From Nocardia pneumoniae NBRC 100136 (GTDB taxonomy: Bacteria > Actinomycetota > Actinomycetes > Mycobacteriales > Mycobacteriaceae): 64,000 bases of DNA. Shown here piece by piece: positions 1-12,600 of this stretch. The DNA lies in NCBI RefSeq assembly GCF_000308755.1, contig NZ_BAGF01000020.1, positions 1-64,000 on the forward strand, given 5' to 3'. A model generated the notes under the pieces. It was not told where the DNA came from. It saw nothing but the letters and a program-made list of their open reading frames with translations, and ran no database searches. A program made the position numbers and the translations under genes. The number at the start of each line of letters is the position of its first letter. The first letter of the stretch is position 1.

Positions 1-59
1 TGCGGTGCGGTGCGGTGCGGTGCGGTGCGGTGCGGTGCGGTGCGGTGCGGTGCGGTGCG
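1..59. repeat. TGCGG pentanucleotide tandem repeat
   Basis: Eleven perfect copies of TGCGG are followed by TGCGC. The array touches the window edge, so its full length is unknown. The unit of 5 is not a multiple of 3, so copy-number changes would shift any reading frame through it. It lies downstream of the tRNA terminator and I see no gene in it. Such arrays can vary in length by slippage or be misassembled. Confidence 0.9.
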
Positions 60-91
60 CGTGGTCCGTGGCCGTCCCGGTTCGGGCAAAG

Positions 92-128
92 AAAAACGGC
101 CCGGAACTGGATGTTCCGGACCGTTTTC
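92..128 (-). terminator. Rho-independent terminator after tRNA-fMet
   Basis: The arms AAAACGG-C-CCGGAAC and GTTCCGG-A-CCGTTTT form a stem of about 14 pairs around a TGGAT loop, with one C/A mismatch. On the minus strand it ends in a run of T, just downstream of the tRNA. The A-run on the other side would let it work for transcription from the left as well. Confidence 0.85.
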
Positions 129-131
129 TAG

Positions 132-205
132 TAGCGGGGACAGGATTTGAACCTGCGGCCTCTGGGTTATGAGCCCAGCGAGCTACCGAGCTGCTCCACC
201 CCGCG
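132..205 (-). tRNA. Initiator tRNA-Met (CAU)
   Basis: This is a full 74-nt cloverleaf on the minus strand with a CAT anticodon in the loop CTCATAA. The anticodon stem CTGGG/CCCAG carries the three consecutive G-C pairs typical of initiator tRNAs. The first acceptor position is unpaired (C1 opposite U72), another initiator hallmark. The T arm reads GGTTCGAATCC. CCA is not encoded. It charges the formyl-methionine used to start translation. Confidence 0.95.
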
Positions 206-268
206 TCGGTAGGTACAACACTACACAGGTGTGTGCGTACTACCGAATCCGCTGGTGGATGGGGATGT

Positions 269-1801
<1,533 letters not shown>

Positions 1802-1934
1802 CTGTTGTTCCGCCGTACCTTTCGGCCGCAGCGCGGCATCATTGGCCCGCAGAGCGGGGGTGTCGTCCCACATAGCGGGAGGATGGGGGTCTGGTTCCGG
1901 ACACGAGGTGGGCCGCCTGGGTTAGCCTTCGCTG

Positions 1935-2387
1935 ATGGCGGATACACCGGCAAGACCCGTACTGGATGACATCGATCGCCTGCTGATTCGTGAACTGATG
2001 GCCGATGGACGGGCCACCCTGTCGAATCTGGCCGAGAAAGCGAGTCTGTCGGTGTCCGCCGTGCAATCGCGGGTCCGTCGATTAGAGGCGCGCGGCGTGA
2101 TCCGCGGGTACACCGCGCACGTCGATCCGGAAGCGCTCGGCCAGCTGCTGTCGGCATTCGTCGCGATCACTCCTCTCGACCCGTCGCAACCCGATGACGC
2201 GCCCGCGGTGCTCCAGCACATCCCCGGCATCGAGGCCTGCCACTCGGTGGCCGGCGACGAGAGCTACATCCTGCTGGTCCGTGTGGCGTCCCCGCGGCAC
2301 CTCGAGCAGTTGCTCCAGGAGATCCGAGCCACCGCCAACGTGCGCACCCGAAGCACCATCATCCTTCAGACATTCTATGACAGGTAG
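1935..2387 (+). CDS. lrpA: Lrp/AsnC-family regulator of lysine catabolism
   Basis: A 150-residue feast/famine regulator. An N-terminal HTH (about residues 14-60, with LSVSAVQSRVRRLE as the recognition helix) precedes an alpha/beta RAM domain that normally binds an amino acid and forms octamers. It lies between divergent pcd and downstream lat, so it probably controls both in response to lysine. TAGCCT lies at 1923-1928, 6 nt before the ATG with no Shine-Dalgarno, so the mRNA is probably leaderless. The family is sure. The ligand is inferred from its neighbours. Confidence 0.9.
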   Translation: MADTPARPVLDDIDRLLIRELMADGRATLSNLAEKASLSVSAVQSRVRRLEARGVIRGYTAHVDPEALGQLLSAFVAITPLDPSQPDDAPAVLQHIPGIEACHSVAGDESYILLVRVASPRHLEQLLQEIRATANVRTRSTIILQTFYDR

Positions 2388-2452
2388 CGATTGCTAGGAA
2401 TTAATCCGTTTTGGTTGTAGAGCTTGCGTAAATTTTTACGTACCCTCAGGGC

Positions 2453-3787
2453 GTGACCATCGAACTGGAACGCACCCGCCCGGCGGTCACCCCCGCCGCC
2501 CGGGTCCACGAGATCTTGTCGGCGAGCATCCTGGCCGACGGCTTCGACCTGGTACTCGACCTCGAACAGTCCCGCGGCTGCCGTCTCGTCGACGAACGCG
2601 ACGGCACCGCCTACCTCGACATGTTCGGCTTCTTCGCCTCCAACGCGCTGGGTATGAACCATCCCGCGCTCGCCGACGACGAACAGTTCCGTGCCGAACT
2701 CCTCACCGCGGCACTGAACAAGCCGAGCAACTCCGACATCTACACCGTGGAGATGGCCCGCTTCGTCGAGACCTTCGTGCGGGTGCTCGGCGATCCGCGG
2801 CTGCCGCACCTGTTCTTCATCGACGGGGGCGGCCTCGCGGTGGAGAACGCCCTCAAGATCGCGTTCGACTGGAAGAGCAGACACAACCAGATCCACGGCC
2901 GCACACCGGAACTCGGCACCAAGGTGCTGCACCTGACCGGCGCGTTCCACGGCCGCACCGGCTACACCATGTCGCTCACCAACACGGATCCGGTGAAGAC
3001 GGCGCGGTTCCCGAAGTTCGACTGGCCCCGCATCAAGGCGCCGTATCTGACCGACGCCTTCGACATCGAAGAGGCGGAGGCGTGCGCGCTGGCCCAAGCG
3101 CGCCGCGCGTTCGCGGAAAACCCGCACGATATCGCGTGTTTCATCGCCGAGCCGATCCAGGGCGAAGGCGGCGACCGGCATCTGCGCGCACAGTTCCTGC
3201 AAGCCGTGCAGCGGCTGTGTCACGAGAACGACGCGCTGTTCGTCCTCGACGAGGTGCAGACCGGCGTCGGCATGACCGGAACCGCTTGGGCTTACCAGCA
3301 ACTCGGGCTGGCGCCGGACGTCGTCGCCTTCGGCAAGCGGACCCAGGTGTGCGGCGTCATGGCGGGCGGGCGGGTGGACGAGGTGCCCGACAATGTGTTC
3401 GCCGTCAGCTCCCGGCTCAACTCCACCTGGGGCGGCAACCTCGTCGACATGGTGCGCACCCGGCGCATCCTGGAGGTGATCGAGCGCGACGAGCTCATCG
3501 AACGGTCCCGGCCGCTGGGCGCGCACCTGCTCGACCGGCTGGCGGGGGTGGCCGCGCGGCACGCCGACGCGAGCGAGGCCCGCGGGCGCGGTCTGATGTG
3601 CGCGATCACGCTGTCTTCGGCTCGGCTGCGCGATGAGGCGCTCGCGGCGTTGCACGGCCGCGAGCGCGTGCTGATTCTCGGCACCGGCGAGCGGGGCATC
3701 CGTTTCCGTCCCCCGCTGACCGTCACGATCGCCGAGCTGGACGAGGCCGTCGACGCCCTGGATCGGGTGCTGACCAGCCTCGAATAG
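2453..3787 (+). CDS. lat: L-lysine 6-aminotransferase (lysine epsilon-aminotransferase)
   Basis: A 444-residue class-III PLP aminotransferase that moves the epsilon-amino group of lysine to 2-oxoglutarate, giving aminoadipate semialdehyde. The N-terminal signature DMFGFFASNALGMNHPAL, the EPIQGEGG loop (Glu238), DEVQTG and the PLP lysine in AFGKRTQ (Lys295) match actinobacterial Lat. The length matches M. tuberculosis Lat (449). The start is GTG, with TACCCT 6 nt upstream, again leaderless in type. The AT-rich 65 bp before it is a plausible site for the Lrp protein. In some actinomycetes lat belongs to beta-lactam clusters, but here pcd and lrp beside it indicate catabolism. Confidence 0.93.
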   Translation: MTIELERTRPAVTPAARVHEILSASILADGFDLVLDLEQSRGCRLVDERDGTAYLDMFGFFASNALGMNHPALADDEQFRAELLTAALNKPSNSDIYTVEMARFVETFVRVLGDPRLPHLFFIDGGGLAVENALKIAFDWKSRHNQIHGRTPELGTKVLHLTGAFHGRTGYTMSLTNTDPVKTARFPKFDWPRIKAPYLTDAFDIEEAEACALAQARRAFAENPHDIACFIAEPIQGEGGDRHLRAQFLQAVQRLCHENDALFVLDEVQTGVGMTGTAWAYQQLGLAPDVVAFGKRTQVCGVMAGGRVDEVPDNVFAVSSRLNSTWGGNLVDMVRTRRILEVIERDELIERSRPLGAHLLDRLAGVAARHADASEARGRGLMCAITLSSARLRDEALAALHGRERVLILGTGERGIRFRPPLTVTIAELDEAVDALDRVLTSLE

Positions 3788-3800
3788 CCGCGAAGAGGAT

Positions 3801-3851
3801 GATCCGGGCATTCCGGTGTCCTCGGCGCGGGGTGCGCCGGAATCCCGGATC
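3801..3851 (+). terminator. Terminator after lat
   Basis: GATCCGGGCATTCCGG at 3801-3816 pairs with CCGGAATCCCGGATC at 3837-3851, with a single bulged C. The stem is about 15 pairs and the loop is GC-rich. There is no U-tract, as is common in actinobacteria. It separates lat from the next gene. Confidence 0.7.
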
Positions 3852-3904
3852 CACCTCCTAGGCTTCGCAAACATGTCCTCTCGTCTTCACCACTCTCCGA
3901 GCGG

Positions 3905-5137
3905 GTGCGGCGCGTGAACCGACAGCGCGTGTACCGACATTGCGCACCCCACCTCGTGGCTTCCCTCACCCTGCTGTCCGCCGTGGCGGGTTGCGCCGCC
4001 AGCGACGCGGGCACCGTCGGCGCCGAGGCGGGACAGGCGGCCACGGCCACCGTGGCCGCACCGACCGGCGGCGCGTTCCCGCCGCACATGACCGATCTGC
4101 TCCCCGGGATGCCGCCACCGCTCTCGCCCACCGACGTGTACGCGGCCAACCGCGAACTGAGTCCCAGCGTGGCCGACCATCGCCCGCTGGTCTACGTGCC
4201 CAACAGCCAGTCGCACACGATCTCGGTGATCGATCCGGACACCTTCCAGGTGATCGACACCTTCGCGGCGGGCGGCAAGGAGCCGCAGCACGTCGTCCCG
4301 TCCTACGACATGCAAACGCTCTACGTCACCAACGACTTGCCGCTGGGCGGGGGAAGCTTGTTGCCGATCGATCCGCGCACGGGCAAGCCGGGCGAGCCAT
4401 TTCCCGTGCGCGACCCGTACAACATGTACTACACGCCCGACGGCCGGTACGCCGTGGTCGTCGCGGAGGCGGACAAGTCGCTGGACTTCTACGACCCGCA
4501 GACCTGGGAAAAGGTCCACGCGCTTCCGGTGCCCGACTGCGCGGGCATCGATCACATGGACTTCACCGCCGACGGCCGGTTCGGCCTGGCGTCCTGCGAA
4601 TTCATCGGCCGGATGCTGGCTTTCGACGTCGCCGAGCGCAAGGTCGTCAAGGTGGTCGATCTGCCCGTCGGCCGCTCCGGCAAACCGCAGGATGTGAAGC
4701 TGTCGCCGGACGGGCACACCTTCTTCGTCGCCGACATGACCGCCGACGGCGTGTACACCTTCGACGCCCACACGTTCGAGAACACCGGTTTCGTGCCGAC
4801 CGGCAAGGGCGCGCACGGGCTCTACGTCACCCGCGACTCCCGCCAGATGCTCATCACCAACCGGCACGAAGGCAGCATCTCGGTGTGGGATTTCGCGGCG
4901 AACGCCCTGGTGCACAAGTGGTTCGTGCCGGGAGGCGGCAGCCCCGACATGGGCAACATCTCCGCCGACGGGCGCGTCTTCTGGGCATCCGGCCGCCACC
5001 ACGGTGAGGTGTACGCCATCGACATCGTCAACTGGCATCTCCTGGCGCGCATCCCCGTCGGCAAGGGACCGCACGGGCTCACCATCTGGCCGCAACCAGG
5101 ACGCTATTCCACCGGGCACACCGGCGTCATGCGTTGA
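3905..5137 (+). CDS. YncE-like beta-propeller lipoprotein
   Basis: A 410-residue exported protein. A signal segment (residues 15-29) ends in the lipobox VAG-Cys30. A low-complexity Ala/Thr linker follows, then about 330 residues of seven-bladed propeller repeats of the type VIDPDTFQVIDTF / LSPDGHTFFVADMT / SADGRVFWASG. These YVTN/YncE folds act as binding scaffolds and the ligand is unknown. Many polar and His residues line the blade loops (GIDHMDF, KGAHGLYV, KGPHGLTI). The GTG at 3905 is taken as the start, but GTG 3914 is equally possible. The genomic context gives no function. Confidence 0.75.
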   Translation: MRRVNRQRVYRHCAPHLVASLTLLSAVAGCAASDAGTVGAEAGQAATATVAAPTGGAFPPHMTDLLPGMPPPLSPTDVYAANRELSPSVADHRPLVYVPNSQSHTISVIDPDTFQVIDTFAAGGKEPQHVVPSYDMQTLYVTNDLPLGGGSLLPIDPRTGKPGEPFPVRDPYNMYYTPDGRYAVVVAEADKSLDFYDPQTWEKVHALPVPDCAGIDHMDFTADGRFGLASCEFIGRMLAFDVAERKVVKVVDLPVGRSGKPQDVKLSPDGHTFFVADMTADGVYTFDAHTFENTGFVPTGKGAHGLYVTRDSRQMLITNRHEGSISVWDFAANALVHKWFVPGGGSPDMGNISADGRVFWASGRHHGEVYAIDIVNWHLLARIPVGKGPHGLTIWPQPGRYSTGHTGVMR

Positions 5138-5240
5138 TCCGCTGAGTCCATCGGCGGCGCGCACGGGGAGTAGCGCATTCGCGGACTCAGCGCAGGACCG
5201 CTGCCCCTCCTGGGCCAGTGGAAGGTCGAGCGTCGGTGGG

Positions 5241-5591
5241 CTATGAGCGAGTACCGACCAGCCGCAGGCCCAAACCGCCCTCGACGAAGCGGCGGACGGA
5301 GGCCAGTCCGGCGTCCAGGGCAGGCTGGTGGCCCGGGCGCGCCCACCCGGTGATGGTGGCGGTGCCGTCGCCCGCAGGCGTCACCCCGATCTCGGCCACC
5401 AGCTCGGCGGTGGTCGGTTCGCACACCGCCCAGGAGAAGTGAGTTTCCTCGGCCCAGCCCGCCTCGCGCCGGGCCACATAGTCCGGGTCGGTGATGCCGC
5501 CCGCCGCCAGCGCCGGGCGGTCATCGATGCGGTCGTCCGCGCGTAGCGCACGCAGATACCAAGCGCCCGCGTTGATCTCGATCGGTTCCAT
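5241..5591 (-). CDS. Small GNAT-like hypothetical protein
   Basis: A 116-residue soluble protein. It opens with the pattern of a GNAT acetyltransferase N-terminus (strand INAGAWYLRALR, then PALAAGGITDPDYVARREAGWAEETHFSWAV) and continues with two more strands (ELVAEIGVTP, TATITGWARPG). The acetyl-CoA binding motif Q/RxxGxG/A is missing and the protein is about 50 residues shorter than a usual GNAT. It is either a divergent half-domain or a decayed acetyltransferase. It stands alone between the propeller lipoprotein and the kinase pair. Confidence 0.6.
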   Translation of the reverse strand: MEPIEINAGAWYLRALRADDRIDDRPALAAGGITDPDYVARREAGWAEETHFSWAVCEPTTAELVAEIGVTPAGDGTATITGWARPGHQPALDAGLASVRRFVEGGLGLRLVGTRS

Positions 5592-5777
5592 CAGCCTTCC
5601 CCCGCTTCGTCACGCCGGTCGGCGCGAACGACCAGTCTGTCGCATTCCGCGGCGCGGAGCCGCCCCGCTGCGACATGATCGGCCTTCAGCGGCGCCATTT
5701 GCGCGCGTTCCGCGGTACCGACATGGATTTCGGGTAGCTCCTCCATGAGGAGAAGGCTAGCGGGAGGTTCTATAGAC

Positions 5778-7151
5778 ATGGGCGAGCTGTGGTTCGGCCA
5801 CTACCGTCTCGACCGGTTGCTAGGCTGCGGCGGCACGGGTGAGGTGTGGCTCGCGTACCACACCACCGCCGACCGTGCCGTCGCATTGAAGGTCCTGTCC
5901 GCCGTGCACGCGGCCGATACCGGCTTTCGGCAGCGGTTCACGAGAGAGGCCCGGCTCGCCGCGCAGGTGCGCGGGCCGCATCTGGTGCCGATCCATTCCT
6001 TCGGCGAGCTCGACGGACGTCTCTACATCGAGATGGAGTTCATCGATGGCCTCGACGTCGCGGCGCTGTTGCGGCGCCATGGGAGGCTGGAGCCCGCGCA
6101 TGCGGTCGAGATCGTCGCGCAGACAGCCGCCGCGCTCGATGCCGCGCATCGCGCCGGTCTGGTGCACCGCGACGTCAAGCCGTCCAACATCATGGTGCGG
6201 CCGGACGGCATGGTGTACCTGATCGACTTCGGCACCGCGCACCGCGGTGATCAGCCCGCGATCACCGCCACCGGGAATGTGGTGGGCACGCTGGCCTACA
6301 TCGCGCCGGAGCGGTTCGACGGCGTGGCAGGCCCCCAGGCGGACCAGTACTCGCTGGCCTGCGTGCTGTACGAGTGTGTCACCGGCCGAAGGCCGTTCGG
6401 CGACGGCGAGGCGCCGCGGCTGGTGCGCGCCCATCTGCTGGACACGCCGCCGCTCGCGTCCGCGGTGAATCCGGGTGTGCCCGCGGCGCTGGACGCGGTG
6501 ATCGCACGCGGCATGGCGAAGGACCCGGACCGGCGGTGGTCCAGCGCGGGGGAGCTGGCGTCCGCGGGATATGCGGCCGTGATGGGCCGGGACGCGACGA
6601 CGGCCGAGCTGACACCGGCGGTGTCGACCATCCGGCGACCGCCACACCGCCGGGCATGGGCTGCCGAATCGCGCAGACCGTACGCGCGGACGTCTCTCGG
6701 ACCGCGCCTGGCGCTGGCGGCCTTCGCGGCTCTCGTCGCGGCGGTCGCGGGCGCGCTGTGGTTCGGGCGGCCCGAGCCTGCCGACGCGGGCCAGGCAGCC
6801 GCGCCGATTTCCTCCCCGAGGCAGGAGCGCACGTCGCACTCGCAACCGTCGTCGCTGGTCCCGGCCGCGCCCGGGCCGATTTCGGCGCCGATTCAGGTCG
6901 AGCCCGCAGCCGGACTGCCGTGCGATCCCACCGTCGACGTGCACGGTGTCGTGGTCGACGGCATCCGGTTGACCTGCACCCCGCTGGCGACGGGCAGAGC
7001 CGATTGGATTCCGTCGGGGTCCAATTCGGGTGCGGGCCCAGGGAACGTCGACAACGGCCCGAGCGGACCCGGCGGTGACAACTCGGGCAAGGACAAGCCG
7101 GACCATTCGAAACAGGGCAACGGCAAAGACAAGCCGAAACCGCCTCGCTAG
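5778..7151 (+). CDS. Receptor-like Ser/Thr protein kinase (first of a tandem pair)
   Basis: A 457-residue Pkn-type kinase. The glycine loop reads GCGGTGEVW, the ATP lysine is Lys38, the catalytic loop is HRDVKPSN (Asp132) and DFG is at 150-152. One membrane helix lies at about 311-329. The outer part of about 125 residues has a cysteine pair (PCDP and TCTP) and ends in a Gly/Lys/Asp-rich tail. ATG 5778 follows GGGAGG at 5762-5767. The longer frame from 5745 adds residues with no kinase homology. The activation loop is short and Thr-rich (ITATGNVVGTL). The tandem paralogue downstream points to gene duplication. The signal sensed is unknown. Confidence 0.88.
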   Translation: MGELWFGHYRLDRLLGCGGTGEVWLAYHTTADRAVALKVLSAVHAADTGFRQRFTREARLAAQVRGPHLVPIHSFGELDGRLYIEMEFIDGLDVAALLRRHGRLEPAHAVEIVAQTAAALDAAHRAGLVHRDVKPSNIMVRPDGMVYLIDFGTAHRGDQPAITATGNVVGTLAYIAPERFDGVAGPQADQYSLACVLYECVTGRRPFGDGEAPRLVRAHLLDTPPLASAVNPGVPAALDAVIARGMAKDPDRRWSSAGELASAGYAAVMGRDATTAELTPAVSTIRRPPHRRAWAAESRRPYARTSLGPRLALAAFAALVAAVAGALWFGRPEPADAGQAAAPISSPRQERTSHSQPSSLVPAAPGPISAPIQVEPAAGLPCDPTVDVHGVVVDGIRLTCTPLATGRADWIPSGSNSGAGPGNVDNGPSGPGGDNSGKDKPDHSKQGNGKDKPKPPR

Positions 7152-7326
7152 GCGGCCATTCCGCCGGACTGTCGTCCAGCACACAGTGGTGCGCGACGCG
7201 GGGTGCGGTTACGCTCCGAAGAGGCCACGTCCTTCGCTTTCAACGCGGTGAGCTGCTGATTTTCCGTTGTCGGCGGCGCGACGACGGGCGGGTCGGCCAG
7301 ACGTCGACGGTGACTGGAGGTTCGCG

Positions 7327-9393
7327 ATGGGGGAGGTGCGATTCGGGGGTTACCGGCTGGAGCGGCTGCTCGGGAAGGGCGGCATGGGTCAGGTGTGGCT
7401 GGCGTACGACACGGCGGCGGCGCGACGGGTGGCGTTGAAACTCTTGCCCGCCGAACTCGCGGCCACCGGGGGTTACCGCAAACGATTCGAGCGCGAGGCC
7501 GCGGCCGTGGCGCAGCTGCGCGACCCGCACGTCCCCCGGATCCACCGGTTCGGCGAGATCGACGGTCGGCTCTACATCGACATGCAATTCGTCGAGGGCA
7601 CCGATCTGGCGGGCGAACTCGTGGCCGCGGGGCGGATGAGGCCGGACGTGGCGGTCGGCATCGTCGGTCACGTCGCCGCGGCGCTGGACGCGGCGCACCG
7701 GGCGGGACTGGTCCACCGCGACGTCAAACCGTCGAACATCGTCGTCCATCCCAGCGGCTTCACCTATCTGATCGACTTCGGCATCGCGCACGGGCTCGGC
7801 CAGACGGCCGTGACCACCACCGGCATGGCGATCGGCACGCTGGCGTACATGGCTCCGGAACGATTCACCGGTGCGGTGGACGGTCGCGCGGACGTCTATT
7901 CGCTGGCCTGCGTGCTCTACGAATGCCTCACCGGCTCCCGACCCTATGGCGACACCGATCCCGCGCAGCAGATGCACGCCCACTTGATGACCGAGCCACC
8001 GCGGGCCCGCGCGGTGTGCGGCGAGGTTCCCGCGGCGCTGGATGCCGTCATCGCCCGCGGGTTGGCGAAGGACCCGAACGAACGGTTCCCCACCGCGGGC
8101 GAATTCGCCGCCGCCGCACGCGCCGCGATCGGCGCTGGCGTCCCGGACGCCGTACCGCCACCGGCGTCGGCTGGGGAAGGGCGTCCGAAGGCGCTGGCCG
8201 ATGGACCTGCGGCGCCCGTGCCGAAGCCGACCGAGCACCTGCCCGAAGCCGGGAACGCAGCGGGACCGGGCGGGCGCTCGCAGGAACGCGTAGCCGACTC
8301 CGTTGCCGATGCCGCCGACGACAGGACTCCCCATCGGGCCGCGGATTCGACGGCGGCCGCAGGGCCTGCTCCGACAAAGGTCCTGCCGGAGCCGGGTCTG
8401 CCGCCGACCTTGGTGGCCACGAAACTCGACTGGTCGCTACATGCGCCCCGACCCCATCCGGCTCCGAGGCAGTATGCCCCCAATCCAGGATCTTCCGTAC
8501 AGGGCTATTCCCGCACCCCAGCGGGCAGCGGTCACCCCATTGCCGGACAGCCGTACACCGCTGCTCGACAATCCCACCCTGCCGCCCAGGTGGGACATCC
8601 GGGCAACGGTTGGCAGGCGCGGTTGCTGGCACTTCAGTCCCGTGTGCTGTCGCCGAGGCCGGGCCCCGCCTCTCCGCAGCCCTATTCGCGGCCGGGCGTG
8701 CCCGCGCGCAAAGTCTTCCCGTCGGTCGGACGTCCCGCGTATCCCGTGGTTCCGCAGCGACGCCCCGTCGCCCCGGTGCTCCGACGACGGCCGCGGCGCC
8801 GGAGCCTGATGTCGAAGGTGATCGGCGCGCTGGTCGTAGTCTTCTTCGCGCCCTTCGCGTTCGCGGCGGGGTGCGTCGCTCTGATCGCGGCAGGCAGCAG
8901 GGCGGGCGACTCCGGCACGCCTGCCCCCACGTTGCCGCCCTCCGTGCTCGCCGTAGAGCACCCGGGACCGCCCGAGGATCAGCGGCTGCCCGACCCTGCC
9001 GGTGTGGCACCGGTCGGCACCGCCGTCCGCGACGGCAAGTTCGAATTCGTCGTGACCACAGTCGACACGGGCGTGTCCCGCATCGGACTGCAAACGGCCG
9101 CAGGGTCGTTCCTGACCGTCACGCTGGCCATCCGCAACATCTCCGACGAAGTGAAGTGGTTCCTACCGCTGGGGCAGCGCCTCGTCGACGCCAATGGCAC
9201 GGCCTTCGATCACAACGCCACGGCCACCATGTGGCAGAACACGCAGCAGGGTTTCGGCTACTCCTTCGAGCTGCGCCCCGGCCAATCCGCCACCACCAGG
9301 CTGGTCTTCGACCTCCCACCCGACGCCAGCCCCGACCACCTCGAACTCCACGATTTCGTGCTCTCCAACGGCACTCGCGTCAAGATTCCTTGA
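7327..9393 (+). CDS. Receptor-like Ser/Thr protein kinase with DUF4352-like outer domain
   Basis: A 688-residue kinase closely related to its upstream neighbour. It has GKGGMGQVW, Lys38, HRDVKPSN with Asp132, and DFGIAHG. A Pro/Gln/Tyr-rich juxtamembrane linker of about 220 residues leads to one membrane helix at about 498-521. The outer part ends in about 115 residues resembling the DUF4352 immunoglobulin-like fold (residues beginning KFEFVVTTVD and ending RVKIP). GGAGG at 7316-7320 sets the ATG at 7327 and rules out the upstream GTG-type starts. The two kinases differ in their outer domains, so they probably read different envelope signals. Confidence 0.9.
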   Translation: MGEVRFGGYRLERLLGKGGMGQVWLAYDTAAARRVALKLLPAELAATGGYRKRFEREAAAVAQLRDPHVPRIHRFGEIDGRLYIDMQFVEGTDLAGELVAAGRMRPDVAVGIVGHVAAALDAAHRAGLVHRDVKPSNIVVHPSGFTYLIDFGIAHGLGQTAVTTTGMAIGTLAYMAPERFTGAVDGRADVYSLACVLYECLTGSRPYGDTDPAQQMHAHLMTEPPRARAVCGEVPAALDAVIARGLAKDPNERFPTAGEFAAAARAAIGAGVPDAVPPPASAGEGRPKALADGPAAPVPKPTEHLPEAGNAAGPGGRSQERVADSVADAADDRTPHRAADSTAAAGPAPTKVLPEPGLPPTLVATKLDWSLHAPRPHPAPRQYAPNPGSSVQGYSRTPAGSGHPIAGQPYTAARQSHPAAQVGHPGNGWQARLLALQSRVLSPRPGPASPQPYSRPGVPARKVFPSVGRPAYPVVPQRRPVAPVLRRRPRRRSLMSKVIGALVVVFFAPFAFAAGCVALIAAGSRAGDSGTPAPTLPPSVLAVEHPGPPEDQRLPDPAGVAPVGTAVRDGKFEFVVTTVDTGVSRIGLQTAAGSFLTVTLAIRNISDEVKWFLPLGQRLVDANGTAFDHNATATMWQNTQQGFGYSFELRPGQSATTRLVFDLPPDASPDHLELHDFVLSNGTRVKIP

Positions 9394-9403
9394 CCACCGA
9401 CCG

Positions 9404-10342
9404 CTACACGGCGGGGATGGTGGTGGAGAGGGCGTCGAGAACGGCATGGCGGCCGATCTGGAGCGCCGCGGACAGCAGCGCCGTGTCGCGGGTGGCGCTG
9501 TCGACATCGGGCGAACCGGCCGGAGGGTGGATCTGTAGAACGGAATCGCCGAGGTCGGCCAGCGCTTTGTCCTCGACGTCCTGCTGACGCGGCCGTTCGA
9601 GCCAGGCGCGGTAGGCGCCGGGGGCCACCGCGCGCAGATAGCCGCCGCCCACGATCTGGTGCAGACGGGAGGCGGGCGGGCGTCGTTCGTCGACGCGTCG
9701 CGTGCGCAGCACCAGGGCATGCGTCGCGCCTGCTTTGACGGCGGTGCGGATCGGCACCGTCTCGGCGAGACCGCCGTCGAAGTAGGCGCAGCCGCCCAGG
9801 CTGACCGGCGGCCCGGCCAGGATCGGCAGGCCCGCCGAGGCGCGCAGCGCACGCATGAGCGCGCGCTTGTCGGTGATATGCGGATGCAGGTCGACCGCCA
9901 GACCGGTCCGGGTGTCGGTGGCGATCGGATGGAAGGTCGTCGAGTTCGCCAGAATCGCGTCGAAATCCATCGGTTCGATGCCGTCGTACACCTGGTGCAC
10001 GAGGTAGCGCAGATCGAACGCGGGCCGCCCGCGCAACAGGCGGGCCGGGTCGATGGCGCGGCGCATGATCACCGGGTCGGTCCAGGCGCGCATCCCGGCG
10101 ATCGCGCGCCCGCACAGCAGCCAGGCGCCGTTGATCGCGCCCGCCGACGTGCCGTACACCGCGTCGAACACCGCGGCGACCCCGAGTTCTTCCAGCGCGG
10201 ACACCATGCCGCTGGAGTACACGCCTCGGCTGCCGCCGCCCTCGACGACGAGCACGAGCCGATGGCCGTCGGCCCGGCTGGACGCGGCGCGGCGCGCGCG
10301 GATCAGCTCCGCGACGGGGGAGACGCTTGACGAGCTGGTCAC
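9404..10342 (-). CDS. Patatin-like phospholipase
   Basis: A 312-residue cytosolic lipid acyl hydrolase. It has the oxyanion motif EGGGSRG, the nucleophile elbow GTSAG (Ser66) and the DGG dyad (Asp189 in YFDGGLAETVP). The family cleaves acyl chains from phospholipids or related esters, and the substrate here is unknown. I use the GTG at 10342 because TATCGT lies 6 nt upstream, a leaderless arrangement. An ATG at 10405 is also in frame and adds 21 non-conserved residues. It converges with the second kinase, 10 bp apart. Confidence 0.85.
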   Translation of the reverse strand: MTSSSSVSPVAELIRARRAASSRADGHRLVLVVEGGGSRGVYSSGMVSALEELGVAAVFDAVYGTSAGAINGAWLLCGRAIAGMRAWTDPVIMRRAIDPARLLRGRPAFDLRYLVHQVYDGIEPMDFDAILANSTTFHPIATDTRTGLAVDLHPHITDKRALMRALRASAGLPILAGPPVSLGGCAYFDGGLAETVPIRTAVKAGATHALVLRTRRVDERRPPASRLHQIVGGGYLRAVAPGAYRAWLERPRQQDVEDKALADLGDSVLQIHPPAGSPDVDSATRDTALLSAALQIGRHAVLDALSTTIPAV

Positions 10343-10529
10343 CGCATCACGATACGACACCGCGGCACGAATACCAGGCCCGCAGACGGAAGCTTGCGTG
10401 AACACAGAGGGGGGCGGTGCGGGCGCCTACGATGCGGCGGGTGCGTTCCGCCCTGAGGAACAACGCCGCCGATCGAACACCGCTGTGTGGGTGTCGCCTG
10501 TCAGGCAGCATGTGCGCTGTCAACGGAGT

Positions 10530-10566
10530 GGGGCGGGCGCGGACGACGTTGTCCTGCGCCCGCCCC
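10530..10566 (-). terminator. Strong terminator after accA3
   Basis: A perfect 11-bp stem GGGGCGGGCGC / GCGCCCGCCCC encloses a second stem GGAC / GTCC. It lies 23 bp past the accA3 stop codon. There is no clear U-tract. It may also stop readthrough from the left. Confidence 0.8.
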
Positions 10567-10588
10567 GGAGACGGTCTTCGCCAGGTGT

Positions 10589-12394
<1,806 letters not shown>

Positions 12395-12600
12395 TGAGCC
12401 TCCTGTGTGCATTCTTCTGGTCGCTTCGCCGGGGATGGGGTCGCTGCGCAGGCTCCGCTCCCGTACTCGACAAATTTCCGTCTCGGCGAGTGTAGGCAGT
12501 CTGCCAACAGACGCCGCACTCGGCTAGTCCTACTCCACAGTAGGTCGTGGATCACAACGCACATGTGCTGTGGCAGGGACCGCACACGGTCCCCCCGGCC

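Noticed and set aside
1..59. TGCGG array as a possible CRISPR
   Set aside because: The unit is five bases without spacers, so it is a simple tandem repeat.
2441..3787. lat as part of a beta-lactam biosynthesis cluster
   Set aside because: No ACV synthetase or cephamycin genes are present. pcd and lrpA beside it indicate lysine catabolism.
5591..5779. 62-codon minus-strand frame between the GNAT-like gene and the first kinase
   Set aside because: It has no ribosome site, overlaps the kinase leader and start, and shows no domain.
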